From positions 1-48,213 of the forward strand of contig QWQG01000162.1 of assembly GCA_003670925.1 (NCBI GenBank): 48,213 nucleotides of DNA. The letters run 5' to 3'. A program made the position numbers and the translations under genes. The notes beneath the pieces are model-generated. The model did not search any database. It was not told where the DNA came from and saw nothing but the letters and a program-made list of their open reading frames with translations. Below are positions 26,603-35,688 of this stretch, piece by piece (within the stretch, counting starts at the first letter, position 1; each line of letters starts with the position of its first letter). Source of the DNA: Planctomycetota bacterium (GTDB taxonomy: Bacteria > Planctomycetota > Planctomycetia > Planctomycetales > Planctomycetaceae).

Positions 26603-28519
26603 ATGACGTTTCGATATGGCCTTATCCAGTGTCACAGCATGGCCGCACGTGCCTTTACAATTCTAATTTTCATGCTGCCACACGGACTTCTGGCGAAGGA
26701 CAAGCCGGAGCGCGCTGGTGCAGACAAACAGCAAAACACAGAACTCCGGCAGAGTGAACTTCCTGATCCAAGTTTTTCCCCGCGCGGCTCGTTTCGTGGC
26801 CCGCTCGAAATTACTCATATTGCACGCTTCGATAATCTTCCACGGCGGATGTTTCTGGAACCACATTTGATTTCGCCTGGGAGCGTCAGGACACTGGGGC
26901 TGAGTTTTGTGTCATTGTTTGACCAGACGCTCCGTGGAATCAACGATGCGGAACTGCAGGAAACGGCAGCTCTTAGTCTGGCGCGAGTCGCCCGCGAAAA
27001 ACTGCAAGACATCAGTGGGTCATCCGACATCCTCCTGCAACATCTGGAGTCGCATTCAAATTTGCGTGTGCGCTTTGCATGTGCTAGAGCCCTTGTGAAT
27101 GCTGATTGGCAGCAGTCCGGTGCTGCTTTACTCAACATGGATGAGTACGCCGATGACTCGCAGCGACTCTGGATCGACCCTGCGCTGGCACGCTGGAAAG
27201 TCCTGGCAGCAGCCGACATTTGGAGACAACGTCTGGAGTTTGACACTGAGACTACGGTCGCTGTGTCACTGGCCTGTGACGGACTTGCGGCACTGGGTGA
27301 TGCGCAGGCTTTGGAGCTACTGACTTCTGTGCTCAACGATAATTTGCTGGCGTACGATAAACGAATGGCGGCGGCGAAAGCTATTTGTGTTCTGGCTCCG
27401 GACATGGCACTTACCCAAGCGGATTTATTTACAGGTGGCAGTGTACCGGAGCGGATACTTGAGATTGAACTGTTGTCGAGTTCGAAGCCCGTCGCACACG
27501 CTCGGTTGTTTTCGCTGTGTGGCGACGTCTCAGACGGAGTGGCGGCGGCAGCATGGACGACACTGTTTCGACTGAATCCGGATGCTCTGCTTCCGGCCGT
27601 GGCAACGGGGGGCAATCATCGCGATGCGTTTATTCGGATGACTGCTGCCCGCATGATGCGTCTATTTCCGGATGCTGAACGCGCGGGATGGCTCCACGAA
27701 CAATTGAGCGATAAACATCTGGAAGTCCGGAATGTCGCGCGTGAAATGTTGTCGCTGGTGGCGGAAGAACAACCTGCACTGCGAGATGGCATCATGGCAT
27801 TGACCGGTGATACGCTTACGGCGAACAGTGAAAACTGGCAAGGGATTGAACAGAGCCTACTCTTGCTGGGACAACTTCGTGCCGCCCAGTTTTCGGATCG
27901 CTGCGTTCCGTTGCTGCAACATCCCCGCAACGAAGTGTTGGTAACTTCGGCATGGCTGCTGCATCTGTTTCCTGATCAAGCAGTGGAAGAAGCAGTGAGG
28001 AAGCACCTGCTGCGAAATGAGGAGATGTTTAAGAATGCCGACTTACCCCGTGCCGGCGCCGACATCGGTGAGCAGTCATCGTACCTAATTCAGTGTGCTG
28101 GTTTGATGCGATTGAAAGATATGCAGAAGTTTCTGGAGCCCAACTTCAGCAAGTTTGAACCCGGTGGGGTCCACAAGCGTGCGGCGGCAATGTGGGCATT
28201 GGGTCTGTTGCATGAACACGATCCGGCTCCGGATCTTACGGCATCATTACTGGCGCGGTTGGCAGATCGAGTCCCCCCACCGGGAATACCGCCAGAACAC
28301 GCCGAAGTGCGTCGGATGTCCGCTGTCGCTCTGGGGTTGATGCACGCCACGACAGCGGTGCCGGGACTCCTAGAAGCTTATAAAATCGATTCTTCGGATA
28401 CCGTAATTCCTGACAGCGCGCGATGGTCGCTAGGGATGGTAGGGGAGCCGCTGCTAGATTCATTAAAGCCTGTCTTGCTGCACGTTGGTGGCTGGAGATT
28501 GAGTCCATTCGGCGATTGA
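26603..28519 (+). CDS. Exported HEAT-repeat protein
   Basis: A protein of 638 aa with a hydrophobic N-terminal segment (about 13-32) that looks like a signal peptide with a long n-region. Most of the rest is an alpha-solenoid: repeated helix pairs with LxxxDAxxRWxxA and VRxxAAxALG patterns are visible from about 95 to 620, typical of HEAT/PBS-lyase-like repeats. These form protein-binding scaffolds; no catalytic motif is seen. It lies 178 bases after the DUF1501 gene in the same direction and could belong to the same transcription unit. The start ATG 26603 follows a TTGGGG stretch; ATG 26639 is an alternative that would shorten the n-region. Confidence 0.82.
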   Translation: MTFRYGLIQCHSMAARAFTILIFMLPHGLLAKDKPERAGADKQQNTELRQSELPDPSFSPRGSFRGPLEITHIARFDNLPRRMFLEPHLISPGSVRTLGLSFVSLFDQTLRGINDAELQETAALSLARVAREKLQDISGSSDILLQHLESHSNLRVRFACARALVNADWQQSGAALLNMDEYADDSQRLWIDPALARWKVLAAADIWRQRLEFDTETTVAVSLACDGLAALGDAQALELLTSVLNDNLLAYDKRMAAAKAICVLAPDMALTQADLFTGGSVPERILEIELLSSSKPVAHARLFSLCGDVSDGVAAAAWTTLFRLNPDALLPAVATGGNHRDAFIRMTAARMMRLFPDAERAGWLHEQLSDKHLEVRNVAREMLSLVAEEQPALRDGIMALTGDTLTANSENWQGIEQSLLLLGQLRAAQFSDRCVPLLQHPRNEVLVTSAWLLHLFPDQAVEEAVRKHLLRNEEMFKNADLPRAGADIGEQSSYLIQCAGLMRLKDMQKFLEPNFSKFEPGGVHKRAAAMWALGLLHEHDPAPDLTASLLARLADRVPPPGIPPEHAEVRRMSAVALGLMHATTAVPGLLEAYKIDSSDTVIPDSARWSLGMVGEPLLDSLKPVLLHVGGWRLSPFGD

Positions 28520-28579
28520 GCCCTTTATGTTGCCACTGATCGTCGTGAAAAGTTTTCATCGCAATTCTGGGTTGCAGGC

Positions 28580-30208
28580 TCAATCCCGGAACTGAAACGA
28601 AAACACATCGGCATCATGCAGCACAAATCGCAGCCGCACAGTCTGGCCAACAAGTTTTGACAGATCTGGCTTGGATTTCCAGACAACGTTTCGATCGAGC
28701 GTATCTCCGAAGAGCTCGTCGCAGTCGTCAAGCGAATATCCAGGCAGAGGCTTGCCTGCTTGATCTTGGAGTTCCACTTGCACGCTGCCCGCCGCGGAGG
28801 TGGAGAAGTTGAGCCACAGTTGATTTCCGGTAAAGGTGATTGGCTGGGTAATGAGTGCGCCGCCACTCATCGGAGCGTTGACAGAAACAAACCCATCAAG
28901 TCTCAAGGTGTAACGTCTAAGCAGATCGCTGTTCCCGGTCCAGTAACTTTCAACAGCGAAGAAAGAAAGTTCGGAGGGAGCGTCTGCGAGCGTTCCTTTT
29001 GTTTCGATGGGACGCCACGCAATTGCCTGATGGCCGTAGTTCCATGTGCCGTTGCGTTCGATGCCCGGGCGGAGGAAGCCATCGTTCCAGCGTTTAAAAG
29101 TGACACCATCGCGGCTTGCCATCAATAAGCCCTCTGTCAACGCGCGGCCATAGCGTTCGCTGGTTTTGGCTCGCCATTCGCGGTTTTCAAGTTCCGGCAG
29201 GGCCCTTAGCGATGCGGACCACGCGCGAATTCGCTCTGGACTGCCGCCGGCCCGTGCTTCATGCAGCCGATCGTCTTTGTGGCCGCGTTCTACATAGCGC
29301 ATCGGAAAGCCTATCAAGACATGCGGTGCACGGTGGTACGGCGACACGACGTTGGTATAGAGCTGCTCTGACGGCGAATCGACATATTGCAAATCCGCGT
29401 GGTCAGTCCACGTTAGGAAATCTTTTGAGATAGCAGTGCGGATGGCTCGGTGCCCCTGCGGATTCCACAACTTCTCGTCGTCGTAACCACCCTTGGTAAA
29501 ATATCGCCAATAGGCCCGGTAATGGCCGTGGGTCGAATCCCAAAATGCCAGATTCTGCGAGTCAAACGCGCCATCGATGATGATCGGTTTGTCGCTCATG
29601 GGCGACCAGTGCAGGCCGTCGGGTGACTTGAACGCGAGGAGTCCACGTCGTTGATCTTTGGGCAAACGGCTGGCTGGCAGCAGTGCCTTGTACCGTGCAT
29701 CGGCCGGAGCATCCGGATTTTCGTCTTTGAAGACAGCAGGCTCACCGGGTTCTGAAGTCGCATCGCCAACTTGCTGTCGGATCATCACAATGTTGTTGGC
29801 CGTGCTACCATTGAATTCGTGTAGTCCCAATGCCGGCTTCTGCCAGTGGATTCCGTCTGCGCTTTCGGCATAACAACAGAACAGACCATGGGTACTGCCA
29901 TTCACGCCTTGCGGAGTTACGTCGAGATGCCCACCTGCGTAGTACATCCGATACCGGTCGTCGTCCTTGAAGATGCTGTGATAGACGCAGCCACTTCCTT
30001 CCCACGGTTCATCGTGTTCCAAGACGATTTCCTGCGGTACAGGGTGCTGCAATCGCAATTCAGCTTTTTCGACCAAACTTTCAATGAGCGTGGCATCGAC
30101 GAACAATTCTCGCCGCGAACCAATCTCGTGAACTGCAACTGGCGGCTGCGCGACAGCCAGAGAGCATACTGCGTGAAGGAGCACAGTCAACGTGATACAG
30201 CGTGTCAT
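28580..30208 (-). CDS. Secreted glycosidase-like beta-propeller protein
   Basis: A secreted protein of 542 aa with a signal peptide of about 20 residues ending A-V-A. The body reads as a five-bladed beta-propeller of the GH32/43/130 kind: repeated blocks such as YYAGG, SADGIHWQKP, SPDGLHWSPM and SRDGVTFKRW mark successive blades, and the last 120 residues form a beta-sandwich. Planctomycetes carry many such proteins, often annotated only as hypothetical or glycosyl-hydrolase-like. Catalytic acids cannot be placed with confidence, so enzymatic activity is inferred. ATG 30208 has AGGA about 11 bases upstream. It converges with the HEAT-repeat gene. Confidence 0.85.
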   Translation of the reverse strand: MTRCITLTVLLHAVCSLAVAQPPVAVHEIGSRRELFVDATLIESLVEKAELRLQHPVPQEIVLEHDEPWEGSGCVYHSIFKDDDRYRMYYAGGHLDVTPQGVNGSTHGLFCCYAESADGIHWQKPALGLHEFNGSTANNIVMIRQQVGDATSEPGEPAVFKDENPDAPADARYKALLPASRLPKDQRRGLLAFKSPDGLHWSPMSDKPIIIDGAFDSQNLAFWDSTHGHYRAYWRYFTKGGYDDEKLWNPQGHRAIRTAISKDFLTWTDHADLQYVDSPSEQLYTNVVSPYHRAPHVLIGFPMRYVERGHKDDRLHEARAGGSPERIRAWSASLRALPELENREWRAKTSERYGRALTEGLLMASRDGVTFKRWNDGFLRPGIERNGTWNYGHQAIAWRPIETKGTLADAPSELSFFAVESYWTGNSDLLRRYTLRLDGFVSVNAPMSGGALITQPITFTGNQLWLNFSTSAAGSVQVELQDQAGKPLPGYSLDDCDELFGDTLDRNVVWKSKPDLSKLVGQTVRLRFVLHDADVFSFQFRD

Positions 30209-30490
30209 AGTTTTCAATTCCTCAGCGTGAACTCCGCGGACGTGTGCCACCCTGCTCTACGGCCGTAGCAAGTGTAGGTTTGCGAAGGATGTTAAATTTA
30301 CCTAATGCTTACTTTGGATGGAGCGTGATTCCCCTTCGGGCGGGCACCAGTGGCATAGAGCCGGCTTTGCAAGAATTTGCAGTGTTACCTTATCCCTGGC
30401 CGAACTCGGACTAATAACGCGGCAACAAAACGTCTGAAGCAAACCTCGGCGGAATAGGGTTGACTTAAAATCAGCGAACGCGGTCGCATG

Positions 30491-31336
30491 TTAACCGCGA
30501 CGCTTAATGGCTGCCGCGATCTCTATTTCAATGGCAGGCAGAGAATTCAAAGGGGTCAGCGGATCCGTGACTGCCGTGACTGTATTCTGTGATGCATCCC
30601 AATGGACTGGACCGTAGCGGGCAGGTGCCGGATTATCGGTGAGGAGATGAGCACCGGCGTCACCTTTGTTGTAGTGCCAGAACTCATACGGAAAATGCAT
30701 GAAGCCGTGCAACTCCATAAGTTCGGTGATTTCGAGCCGGTTTCGCAAATCGCTTTCACTGATGAACGGCGAGCGCATGGGTGTCCGTTCACTGACTTCT
30801 AGATATGGTCCACCACGCCAAACTTCCTGGCCGTCACGTTCAAACACAGAAATGTCGATGGCCGAGGCAGACATATGTGTGCCAGTCTTCGGGATGTTCG
30901 CGACCATCACCATCGCGCGGCGAAACACGAATTCGACGGGCGGAATTTCACCACCCGACTCCCAGATGCACTTTTGCAGGATCGAGTCGAAGACTTCCGG
31001 CTTCCGCACCAAGGTGCTTTGCATCTGCAATGAACGAAAACCGTCTTCAACCTTCATCACCCAGCCACGACGATTCATGTCAGCAGCGATAGCAATTACG
31101 TCGTGAACGAGTGATTCGCGGATGAAATAGACGCGGTCGAGATCTCCGGCGATTTTTGAGGTGGAAAACAGCATCTCCACGCCGGCCGCCGTTGCGGCGT
31201 CAGGAATGGATGCTAAAGGCTCGTGGCATTCAATGACGGGAAATGCCAAAAGTTGCTCGACTAGGTTGAAACCAAGTTCGAGTTGTTGCGTCCAGTAACT
31301 TCGGCGGGCAACTTCGTCGATCACTGTAGGATGCAT
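30491..31336 (-). CDS. M15 family D-Ala-D-Ala dipeptidase-like (VanX-type) peptidase
   Basis: A predicted zinc peptidase of 281 aa. The metal and catalytic residues of the M15 family can be placed: His154 and Asp161 in a degenerate SxHxxGxAxD motif (T-H-M-S-A-S-A-I-D), then Glu218 and His221 in EFWH, matching EWWH of VanX. Arg101 in an EDGFRS block fits the conserved arginine. Substrates of the family are D-Ala-D-Ala dipeptides or peptidoglycan stem ends. There is no signal peptide, as in VanX, so it probably acts in the cytoplasm, for example in dipeptide salvage. The start ATG 31336 has no good ribosome site. It is divergent from the Gfo/Idh/MocA gene. Confidence 0.82.
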   Translation of the reverse strand: MHPTVIDEVARRSYWTQQLELGFNLVEQLLAFPVIECHEPLASIPDAATAAGVEMLFSTSKIAGDLDRVYFIRESLVHDVIAIAADMNRRGWVMKVEDGFRSLQMQSTLVRKPEVFDSILQKCIWESGGEIPPVEFVFRRAMVMVANIPKTGTHMSASAIDISVFERDGQEVWRGGPYLEVSERTPMRSPFISESDLRNRLEITELMELHGFMHFPYEFWHYNKGDAGAHLLTDNPAPARYGPVHWDASQNTVTAVTDPLTPLNSLPAIEIEIAAAIKRRG

Positions 31337-31389
31337 AGGATGAATCTGGTGAGTTGCAGTGGTTGGACTCTTGCAGACCGCGAATGTAC

Positions 31390-31430
31390 GCAAAGAGTCG
31401 CGGGATGCACAAGCGTCAGCAAAGAGTCGC
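31390..31430. repeat. 12-bp direct repeat in divergent promoter region
   Basis: GCAAAGAGTCGC occurs at 31390-31401 and 31419-31430, 29 bases start to start, in the 282-base gap between the M15 peptidase and Gfo/Idh/MocA genes. The spacing, close to three helical turns, would suit a regulator binding the same DNA face. The role is inferred. Confidence 0.35.
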
Positions 31431-31618
31431 CTAAATCTTTTCAAAGGAATGACTCACGCGAGTTGGTGGTGTATCCGAAATTCGAAGCGGAAATGGCACG
31501 AAGAAAAACTACCCAGCCGAGGTGTTTTGGCATTGCCGAGCAGTTGACCTGCGGGCGGCGACTCGTCACGATAGTTGAAGAGGAAACGTCTGTTCTCGCC
31601 ATTAGCGGAAGTAATGCC

Positions 31619-32971
31619 ATGCTGAAGAACGCTACTAACCGACGCAGTTTTCTGAGATCTGCAGGAGCCACAGCGGCGACGTTCACAATTTTGAAAGCTG
31701 GATCGGCGCGCACGTACGCAGCCAATGAGACTCTGAATATCGCATCGATCGGAGCAGGTGGTCAGGCCGCCAGTGATATTCAGGCCGTGGCATCGCAAAA
31801 CATTGTGGCCTTGTGCGATGTCGATCATGATCGTGCTGCGGGGATGTTCGATAAGTTTCCGAAAGCCAAGCAGTTCAAAGACTATCGCGTCATGCTGCAA
31901 GAAATGAATTCTGAGATTGACGCGGTCATCGTAGGCACACCGGATCATCATCACTTTCATGCGTCGATGGCCGCCATTCGACACGGAAAACATGTGTACT
32001 GCGAAAAGCCATTGACGCATTCCGTGTGGGAAGCCCGAGAACTCACGCTCGCAGCCCGCAAAGCTGGGGTGGCGACGCAGATGGGTAATCAGGCGCAGGC
32101 GAATGAGCAAACTCGGATTGTCCAAGAATACGTGATGGACAATGCGATCGGACAAATTCGAGAAGCGCATATCTGGACCGATCGTCCCTCGCGTGGACTG
32201 TTCGACGAATACTGGCCGCAGGGCGTTTCGCGTCCTACTGACGCGCCCGTGATTCCCGATACGCTAGCGTGGGACTTGTGGCTCGGTCCAGCCCCGCAAC
32301 GGCCGTATCATTCGGCTTATTTGCCAGTCAAGTGGCGAGGCTGGTGGGATTTTGGAACGGGAGCACTCGGCGACATCGCGTGTCATTACTTTGATCCAAT
32401 TTTTCGAGCTCTGAAGTTAGGTGCGCCGACCAGTGTTGAAGCGTCTTCCACCCGCGTCAACACAGAAACCTATCCCGTCGGTTCAATGATCACGTTTAAC
32501 TTTCCAGCGCGGGACAACATGGCCCCCGTGAAACTTGTCTGGTATGACGGTGGTTTAAGACCACCGCGACCAACGGCCATCAAAGCCGGGGATGAGATGG
32601 GTACGAACGGACTCTTGCTGATCGGTGACGATGAAGCGGTACTGATGTCGGACTGGAACACTTGGCGGATGTATCCGGAAGACAGCGCTCAGCAATATGG
32701 ATCACCACCTATCAAGCTTCTGCGATCGGCTGGACACCATCAAGAATGGATCGATGCCTGCAAAGGCGGCGCTGCAGCCGGATCAAATTTTGAGTGGTCA
32801 GGACCGATGACTGAAACCATTCTGCTGGGGAACGTCGCCCTGCGTTCACAGTTGCGGGAAGATCTGACAAGAACAAAACTCGAATGGAACCATGCAAAGC
32901 TGACGTTCACCAATCACGACGCGGCAAATCAATTTCTGCGGCGAGAATATCGTAAAGGTTGGGAGGTGTGA
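31619..32971 (+). CDS. Tat-exported Gfo/Idh/MocA family oxidoreductase
   Basis: An NAD(P)-dependent oxidoreductase-fold protein of 450 aa, exported by the Tat pathway (N-R-R-S-F-L-R-S-A-G at about 7-16). The Rossmann glycine motif IGAGGQA (44-50) and the EKP motif (129-131, in HVYCEKPL) are intact. A C-terminal domain with a W-rich substrate region at about 220-260 follows, including GTGALGDIACH. Such exported planctomycetal members probably act on sugar derivatives outside the cytoplasm with tightly bound cofactor. ATG 31619 is chosen because it opens the Tat signal and has GGAAG upstream; the longer frame would place 112 unrelated residues before it. No catabolic partner adjoins it in the same direction. 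Confidence 0.92.
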   Translation: MLKNATNRRSFLRSAGATAATFTILKAGSARTYAANETLNIASIGAGGQAASDIQAVASQNIVALCDVDHDRAAGMFDKFPKAKQFKDYRVMLQEMNSEIDAVIVGTPDHHHFHASMAAIRHGKHVYCEKPLTHSVWEARELTLAARKAGVATQMGNQAQANEQTRIVQEYVMDNAIGQIREAHIWTDRPSRGLFDEYWPQGVSRPTDAPVIPDTLAWDLWLGPAPQRPYHSAYLPVKWRGWWDFGTGALGDIACHYFDPIFRALKLGAPTSVEASSTRVNTETYPVGSMITFNFPARDNMAPVKLVWYDGGLRPPRPTAIKAGDEMGTNGLLLIGDDEAVLMSDWNTWRMYPEDSAQQYGSPPIKLLRSAGHHQEWIDACKGGAAAGSNFEWSGPMTETILLGNVALRSQLREDLTRTKLEWNHAKLTFTNHDAANQFLRREYRKGWEV

Positions 32972-32984
32972 AGTTCCGGCTGCG

Positions 32985-33333
32985 ACTTGCCCAACACTCA
33001 ACACCAGTTGATACTGTTTCAGGATGTCGGGATGGTACTGTTGACGGCATCGTCAATCACGTAGCGATTCGTCTCCGCCCATTGAACAAAGGGCAACTCC
33101 CAATTCGTAGATTGCGACTCCAGCGGGTAATCGAATGATACGTGATGTCCCTGCACACTGGCGCGATCGTGAGAGGCCTACAGGCTGTGGCCACCCCAGT
33201 TCGTGTAAGCGTTGTAAGTGTTGGTTGCCAGCTGCAGCAAAATCTTGGTGTGCTTTCGGGGTTCAGCGGATCGTACGATGAACTGCACTTTACCGCGCGT
33301 GTCCTGCACGCCTTTCCGTACCGACTGAACTAG
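32985..33333 (-). pseudogene. Remnant of N,N-dimethylformamidase beta-subunit-like gene
   Basis: Read on the minus strand from 33333, the DNA encodes TNTYNAYTNWGGHSL, then an in-frame TAG (33180-33178) where a Tyr codon is expected, then VSFDYPLES, NWELPFVQWAE and VIDDAVNS. The frame then shifts, and HPDILKQYQLVLSVG follows in another frame before similarity ends near 32985. These blocks are, in the same order, what I recall of the C-terminal domain of N,N-dimethylformamidase beta-subunit-like proteins. The fragment lacks both the N-terminal part and the true C-terminus. It begins directly after the sulfatase stop on the same strand. One stop, one frameshift and both ends missing make a functional product very unlikely. 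Confidence 0.75.
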
Positions 33334-33334
33334 C

Positions 33335-34948
33335 TCAAAGACCTTTGTCGGTCGCCAACTTGGTGAATTCCTGGGTCGTCGAATCCCATTGGGCCGTGAG
33401 TCGTGAAAGAATCTCGGGCTGGGACTGGGCTATGTTGGACTGTTCGCTTCGATCGATTGTCACATCATACAACTCCCATGGCTGATCCTTAGCCGCGACT
33501 GCTTTCCACTGGCCCATGCGAATCGCGCGGTTTCCTTCGTGCAGCCACCAGATCGATTCGTGGAGCATCGGATCGTCCTTGGCGAAAGAATGTACCAGAC
33601 TGCGACCCGGTGATTTTGGAACGGGGATGCCTCCAATTGCGACGGGTGATTCTACACCAGCAAGATTCAGGACTGTCGGCACGATATCAATCACATGCCC
33701 GACCGTGTGCCGCAGTTCGCCTCGAGTTTTGATTCCGGCAGGCCAATGTGCGATCAGTGGTGTGGAAATTCCACCTTCGTGGACCCATGTCTTGTGACGT
33801 CGGAAAGGCGTATTACTGACTGTCGCCCAGCCTGGCCCCAGACACAAGTGCGTCTCTGCAGAACCTGGCGCGGCGTGCGGATCATGGCCGTCGTCTCGTA
33901 CCATCATCTCGGCCGAAGCACCGTTATCGGACAGAAACAAGATGAGTGTATTGTCAAACGCCTGCATCGCACGAAGCTGTGCGAGAATTCTGCCAATCTC
34001 ACGATCCATCCGATCGATCATCGCCGCATGAATGGCCATCTTGGTCGCTTGGAACGCTTGCTGGCGGGCATTCAGTTGGTCCCATGATAACGGCAACGCG
34101 ACTTCATTGGGGCCAAACTGTTGAATCTGTTCGGGATAGGCATACGGCGGCCCCTGCGTACGCTCGCTGTCACTCAAGTCTCCTGAAATCAGGCCACGCG
34201 CGACCATGCGGTCAAACCTCGCCTGCCGAATTTTGTCCCAACCGTCCTTGTAATGATCCGCGTAACGCGCGATATCTTCGGGCGGTGCCTGCAGAGGAAA
34301 GTGAGGCGCCGTGAATGCCACATATTGAAAGAACGGCTGTTCGATGCCAGCATCTGCATGTGCCTTCAGGCAGCGAATCGCATGATCGGCAATTGCCACG
34401 GTGGAGTAATAGCCATCGCCGTTCTTGACCTTCAGCAAAGGCATTCCATCTTCCAAATGCCGGTTAGGGCGAAAGAATCGCCCTTGATCCTGCAGTTCGT
34501 AGCTCCGCGTAAAACCAGAGGCGGCAGGTGTTCCATCGATGTGCCATTTGCCCGAATAATAGCATTGGTAGCCCGCAGATTTGAGCAACAACGGGAGCAA
34601 CGGCGCCCAGACTGGCCTGACAGATTTAGGTCCGGAACCTCCCTCAACTGTTGGTAAGGCATCCCGGCCAACCTGCTGCGGATAGTAGCCGGTTAGCAAC
34701 GCAGCGCGGGTAGGCCAGCACCGCGCAGTGTTGTAGAACTGCGTGTACTGCAGGCCATCTTGAGCCAACTGATTCAGATGCGGCGTGGCAATTTCACTGC
34801 CGTAGCAGCCGAGGTCAGAATAGCCCAGATCATCCGCAAGAATTACCAGCACATGCGGTTTTGTCCGTGCGGACTCTGCGGCGTTGCCGACTGGCCTGAC
34901 ACACATTACCGCGACGAAAAGAATCAGGCATACTGCGAAGAGCCTCAT
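33335..34948 (-). CDS. Secreted Cys-type sulfatase
   Basis: An arylsulfatase-like sulfate ester hydrolase of 537 aa with a signal peptide of about 23 residues. The metal-binding Asp pair is at 39-40 (ILADDLGYSDLG). The active-site signature CWPTR (77-81) fits CxPxR, so Cys77 should be converted to formylglycine by a maturase that is not in this window. A GKWHIDG block and an LFLSDNGAS block supply further metal and sulfate ligands. Substrates in marine planctomycetes are often sulfated algal polysaccharides; this one cannot be specified. Its start codon overlaps the stop of the ferritin-like gene (ATGA), so translation of the two is probably coupled. Downstream lies a decayed gene. Confidence 0.94.
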   Translation of the reverse strand: MRLFAVCLILFVAVMCVRPVGNAAESARTKPHVLVILADDLGYSDLGCYGSEIATPHLNQLAQDGLQYTQFYNTARCWPTRAALLTGYYPQQVGRDALPTVEGGSGPKSVRPVWAPLLPLLLKSAGYQCYYSGKWHIDGTPAASGFTRSYELQDQGRFFRPNRHLEDGMPLLKVKNGDGYYSTVAIADHAIRCLKAHADAGIEQPFFQYVAFTAPHFPLQAPPEDIARYADHYKDGWDKIRQARFDRMVARGLISGDLSDSERTQGPPYAYPEQIQQFGPNEVALPLSWDQLNARQQAFQATKMAIHAAMIDRMDREIGRILAQLRAMQAFDNTLILFLSDNGASAEMMVRDDGHDPHAAPGSAETHLCLGPGWATVSNTPFRRHKTWVHEGGISTPLIAHWPAGIKTRGELRHTVGHVIDIVPTVLNLAGVESPVAIGGIPVPKSPGRSLVHSFAKDDPMLHESIWWLHEGNRAIRMGQWKAVAAKDQPWELYDVTIDRSEQSNIAQSQPEILSRLTAQWDSTTQEFTKLATDKGL

Positions 34949-35421
34949 CCTTCGTACTCAGAGAGATATCCCATAAACTCGCGGCGGTGCTCTTCTTCGT
35001 CACCTAGGGCTGTGATGCACAGATCCTGCGTCACATAGTCGAAGCCATCGCAGAGTTGAATGATTTTTGAATACTGAGCAATCGCAGCATCCTCGGCAAT
35101 AATTACGCCCTTAATGATGGCGACGACGTCCGTCATTTTCTGCGGAGGTTGCAAGCTGTCTTGGCGTGCCACAAATGACGCACTGCCGGGAACAATGCCT
35201 CCAACCGTCTTGATCCGCTTCGCCAACAACTGAGCATGCATCATTTCTGCTGTGATGTCTGCTTGCAGTGACGATTTTATTTCCTCCGCTCGAACGCCAT
35301 CCAGATTGATGGAGCACGCGATGTAATTCATGACTGTTTCCATCTCCATCCAGTACGCGACACAAAGCTCACGAATAATGGTGTGGCGTTTTTCCTGATC
35401 GGACATAACCTGTACTTTCAT
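34945..35421 (-). CDS. Ferritin-like diiron protein
   Basis: A four-helix ferritin/bacterioferritin-like protein of 158 aa without signal peptide. Metal-ligand candidates fall in the expected helices: Glu in WMEMETV (helix 1), ExxH in EMMHAQ (helix 2), Glu in IIAEDAAIAQY (helix 3) and ExxH in DEEEHRREF (helix 4). Likely roles are iron storage or a small oxidase/peroxide function. The start is given at 35421; ATG 35406 is possible. A candidate promoter (35541-35568) and an 18-bp inverted repeat (35456-35510) lie upstream and would both precede the coding region on the message. It overlaps the sulfatase gene by 4 bases, an unusual pairing. Confidence 0.88.
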   Translation of the reverse strand: MKVQVMSDQEKRHTIIRELCVAYWMEMETVMNYIACSINLDGVRAEEIKSSLQADITAEMMHAQLLAKRIKTVGGIVPGSASFVARQDSLQPPQKMTDVVAIIKGVIIAEDAAIAQYSKIIQLCDGFDYVTQDLCITALGDEEEHRREFMGYLSEYEG

Positions 35422-35455
35422 TTTTTGGATATAACCCGCGCGGCGACAAGTGGCG

Positions 35456-35510
35456 GGAGTCGTCAGAATTCGGAGTTGTGCTAAATTTATTGCCGAATTC
35501 TGACGACTCC
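35456..35510. repeat. 18-bp perfect inverted repeat upstream of ferritin-like gene
   Basis: The arm 35456-35473 (GGAGTCGTCAGAATTCGG) is the exact reverse complement of 35493-35510, with a 19-base AT-rich spacer. It lies 35-89 bases before the ferritin-like start and would form a long hairpin in that message's leader. There is no T run, so it is not a simple terminator. It may be a REP-like element or a regulatory/processing hairpin. Confidence 0.85.
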
Positions 35511-35540
35511 GGCAACAACGAAGTGTCTCAAACCGCGTTC

Positions 35541-35568
35541 AGTATAAATCAAGCATGCAGAGATGCAA
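35541..35568 (-). promoter_or_regulatory. Candidate sigma-70-type promoter for the ferritin-like gene
   Basis: On the minus strand, TTGCAT (35568-35563) and TATACT (35546-35541) are separated by 16 bases. The -10 matches consensus at five of six positions and the -35 at three. Transcription would begin near 35533, giving a leader of about 110 bases that contains the 18-bp inverted repeat. Confidence 0.4.
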
Positions 35569-35688
35569 CGTGTTTCATGCGAAGTCGCAGAACCGGTTTT
35601 GAAGGTCGGTTGCGGGGAACCGTGGTTGTTGCCGGTGCTGAGTCTATGGAATTCGCTGCCGTTAGAAAAATCACCCACCGTGGCGCAT

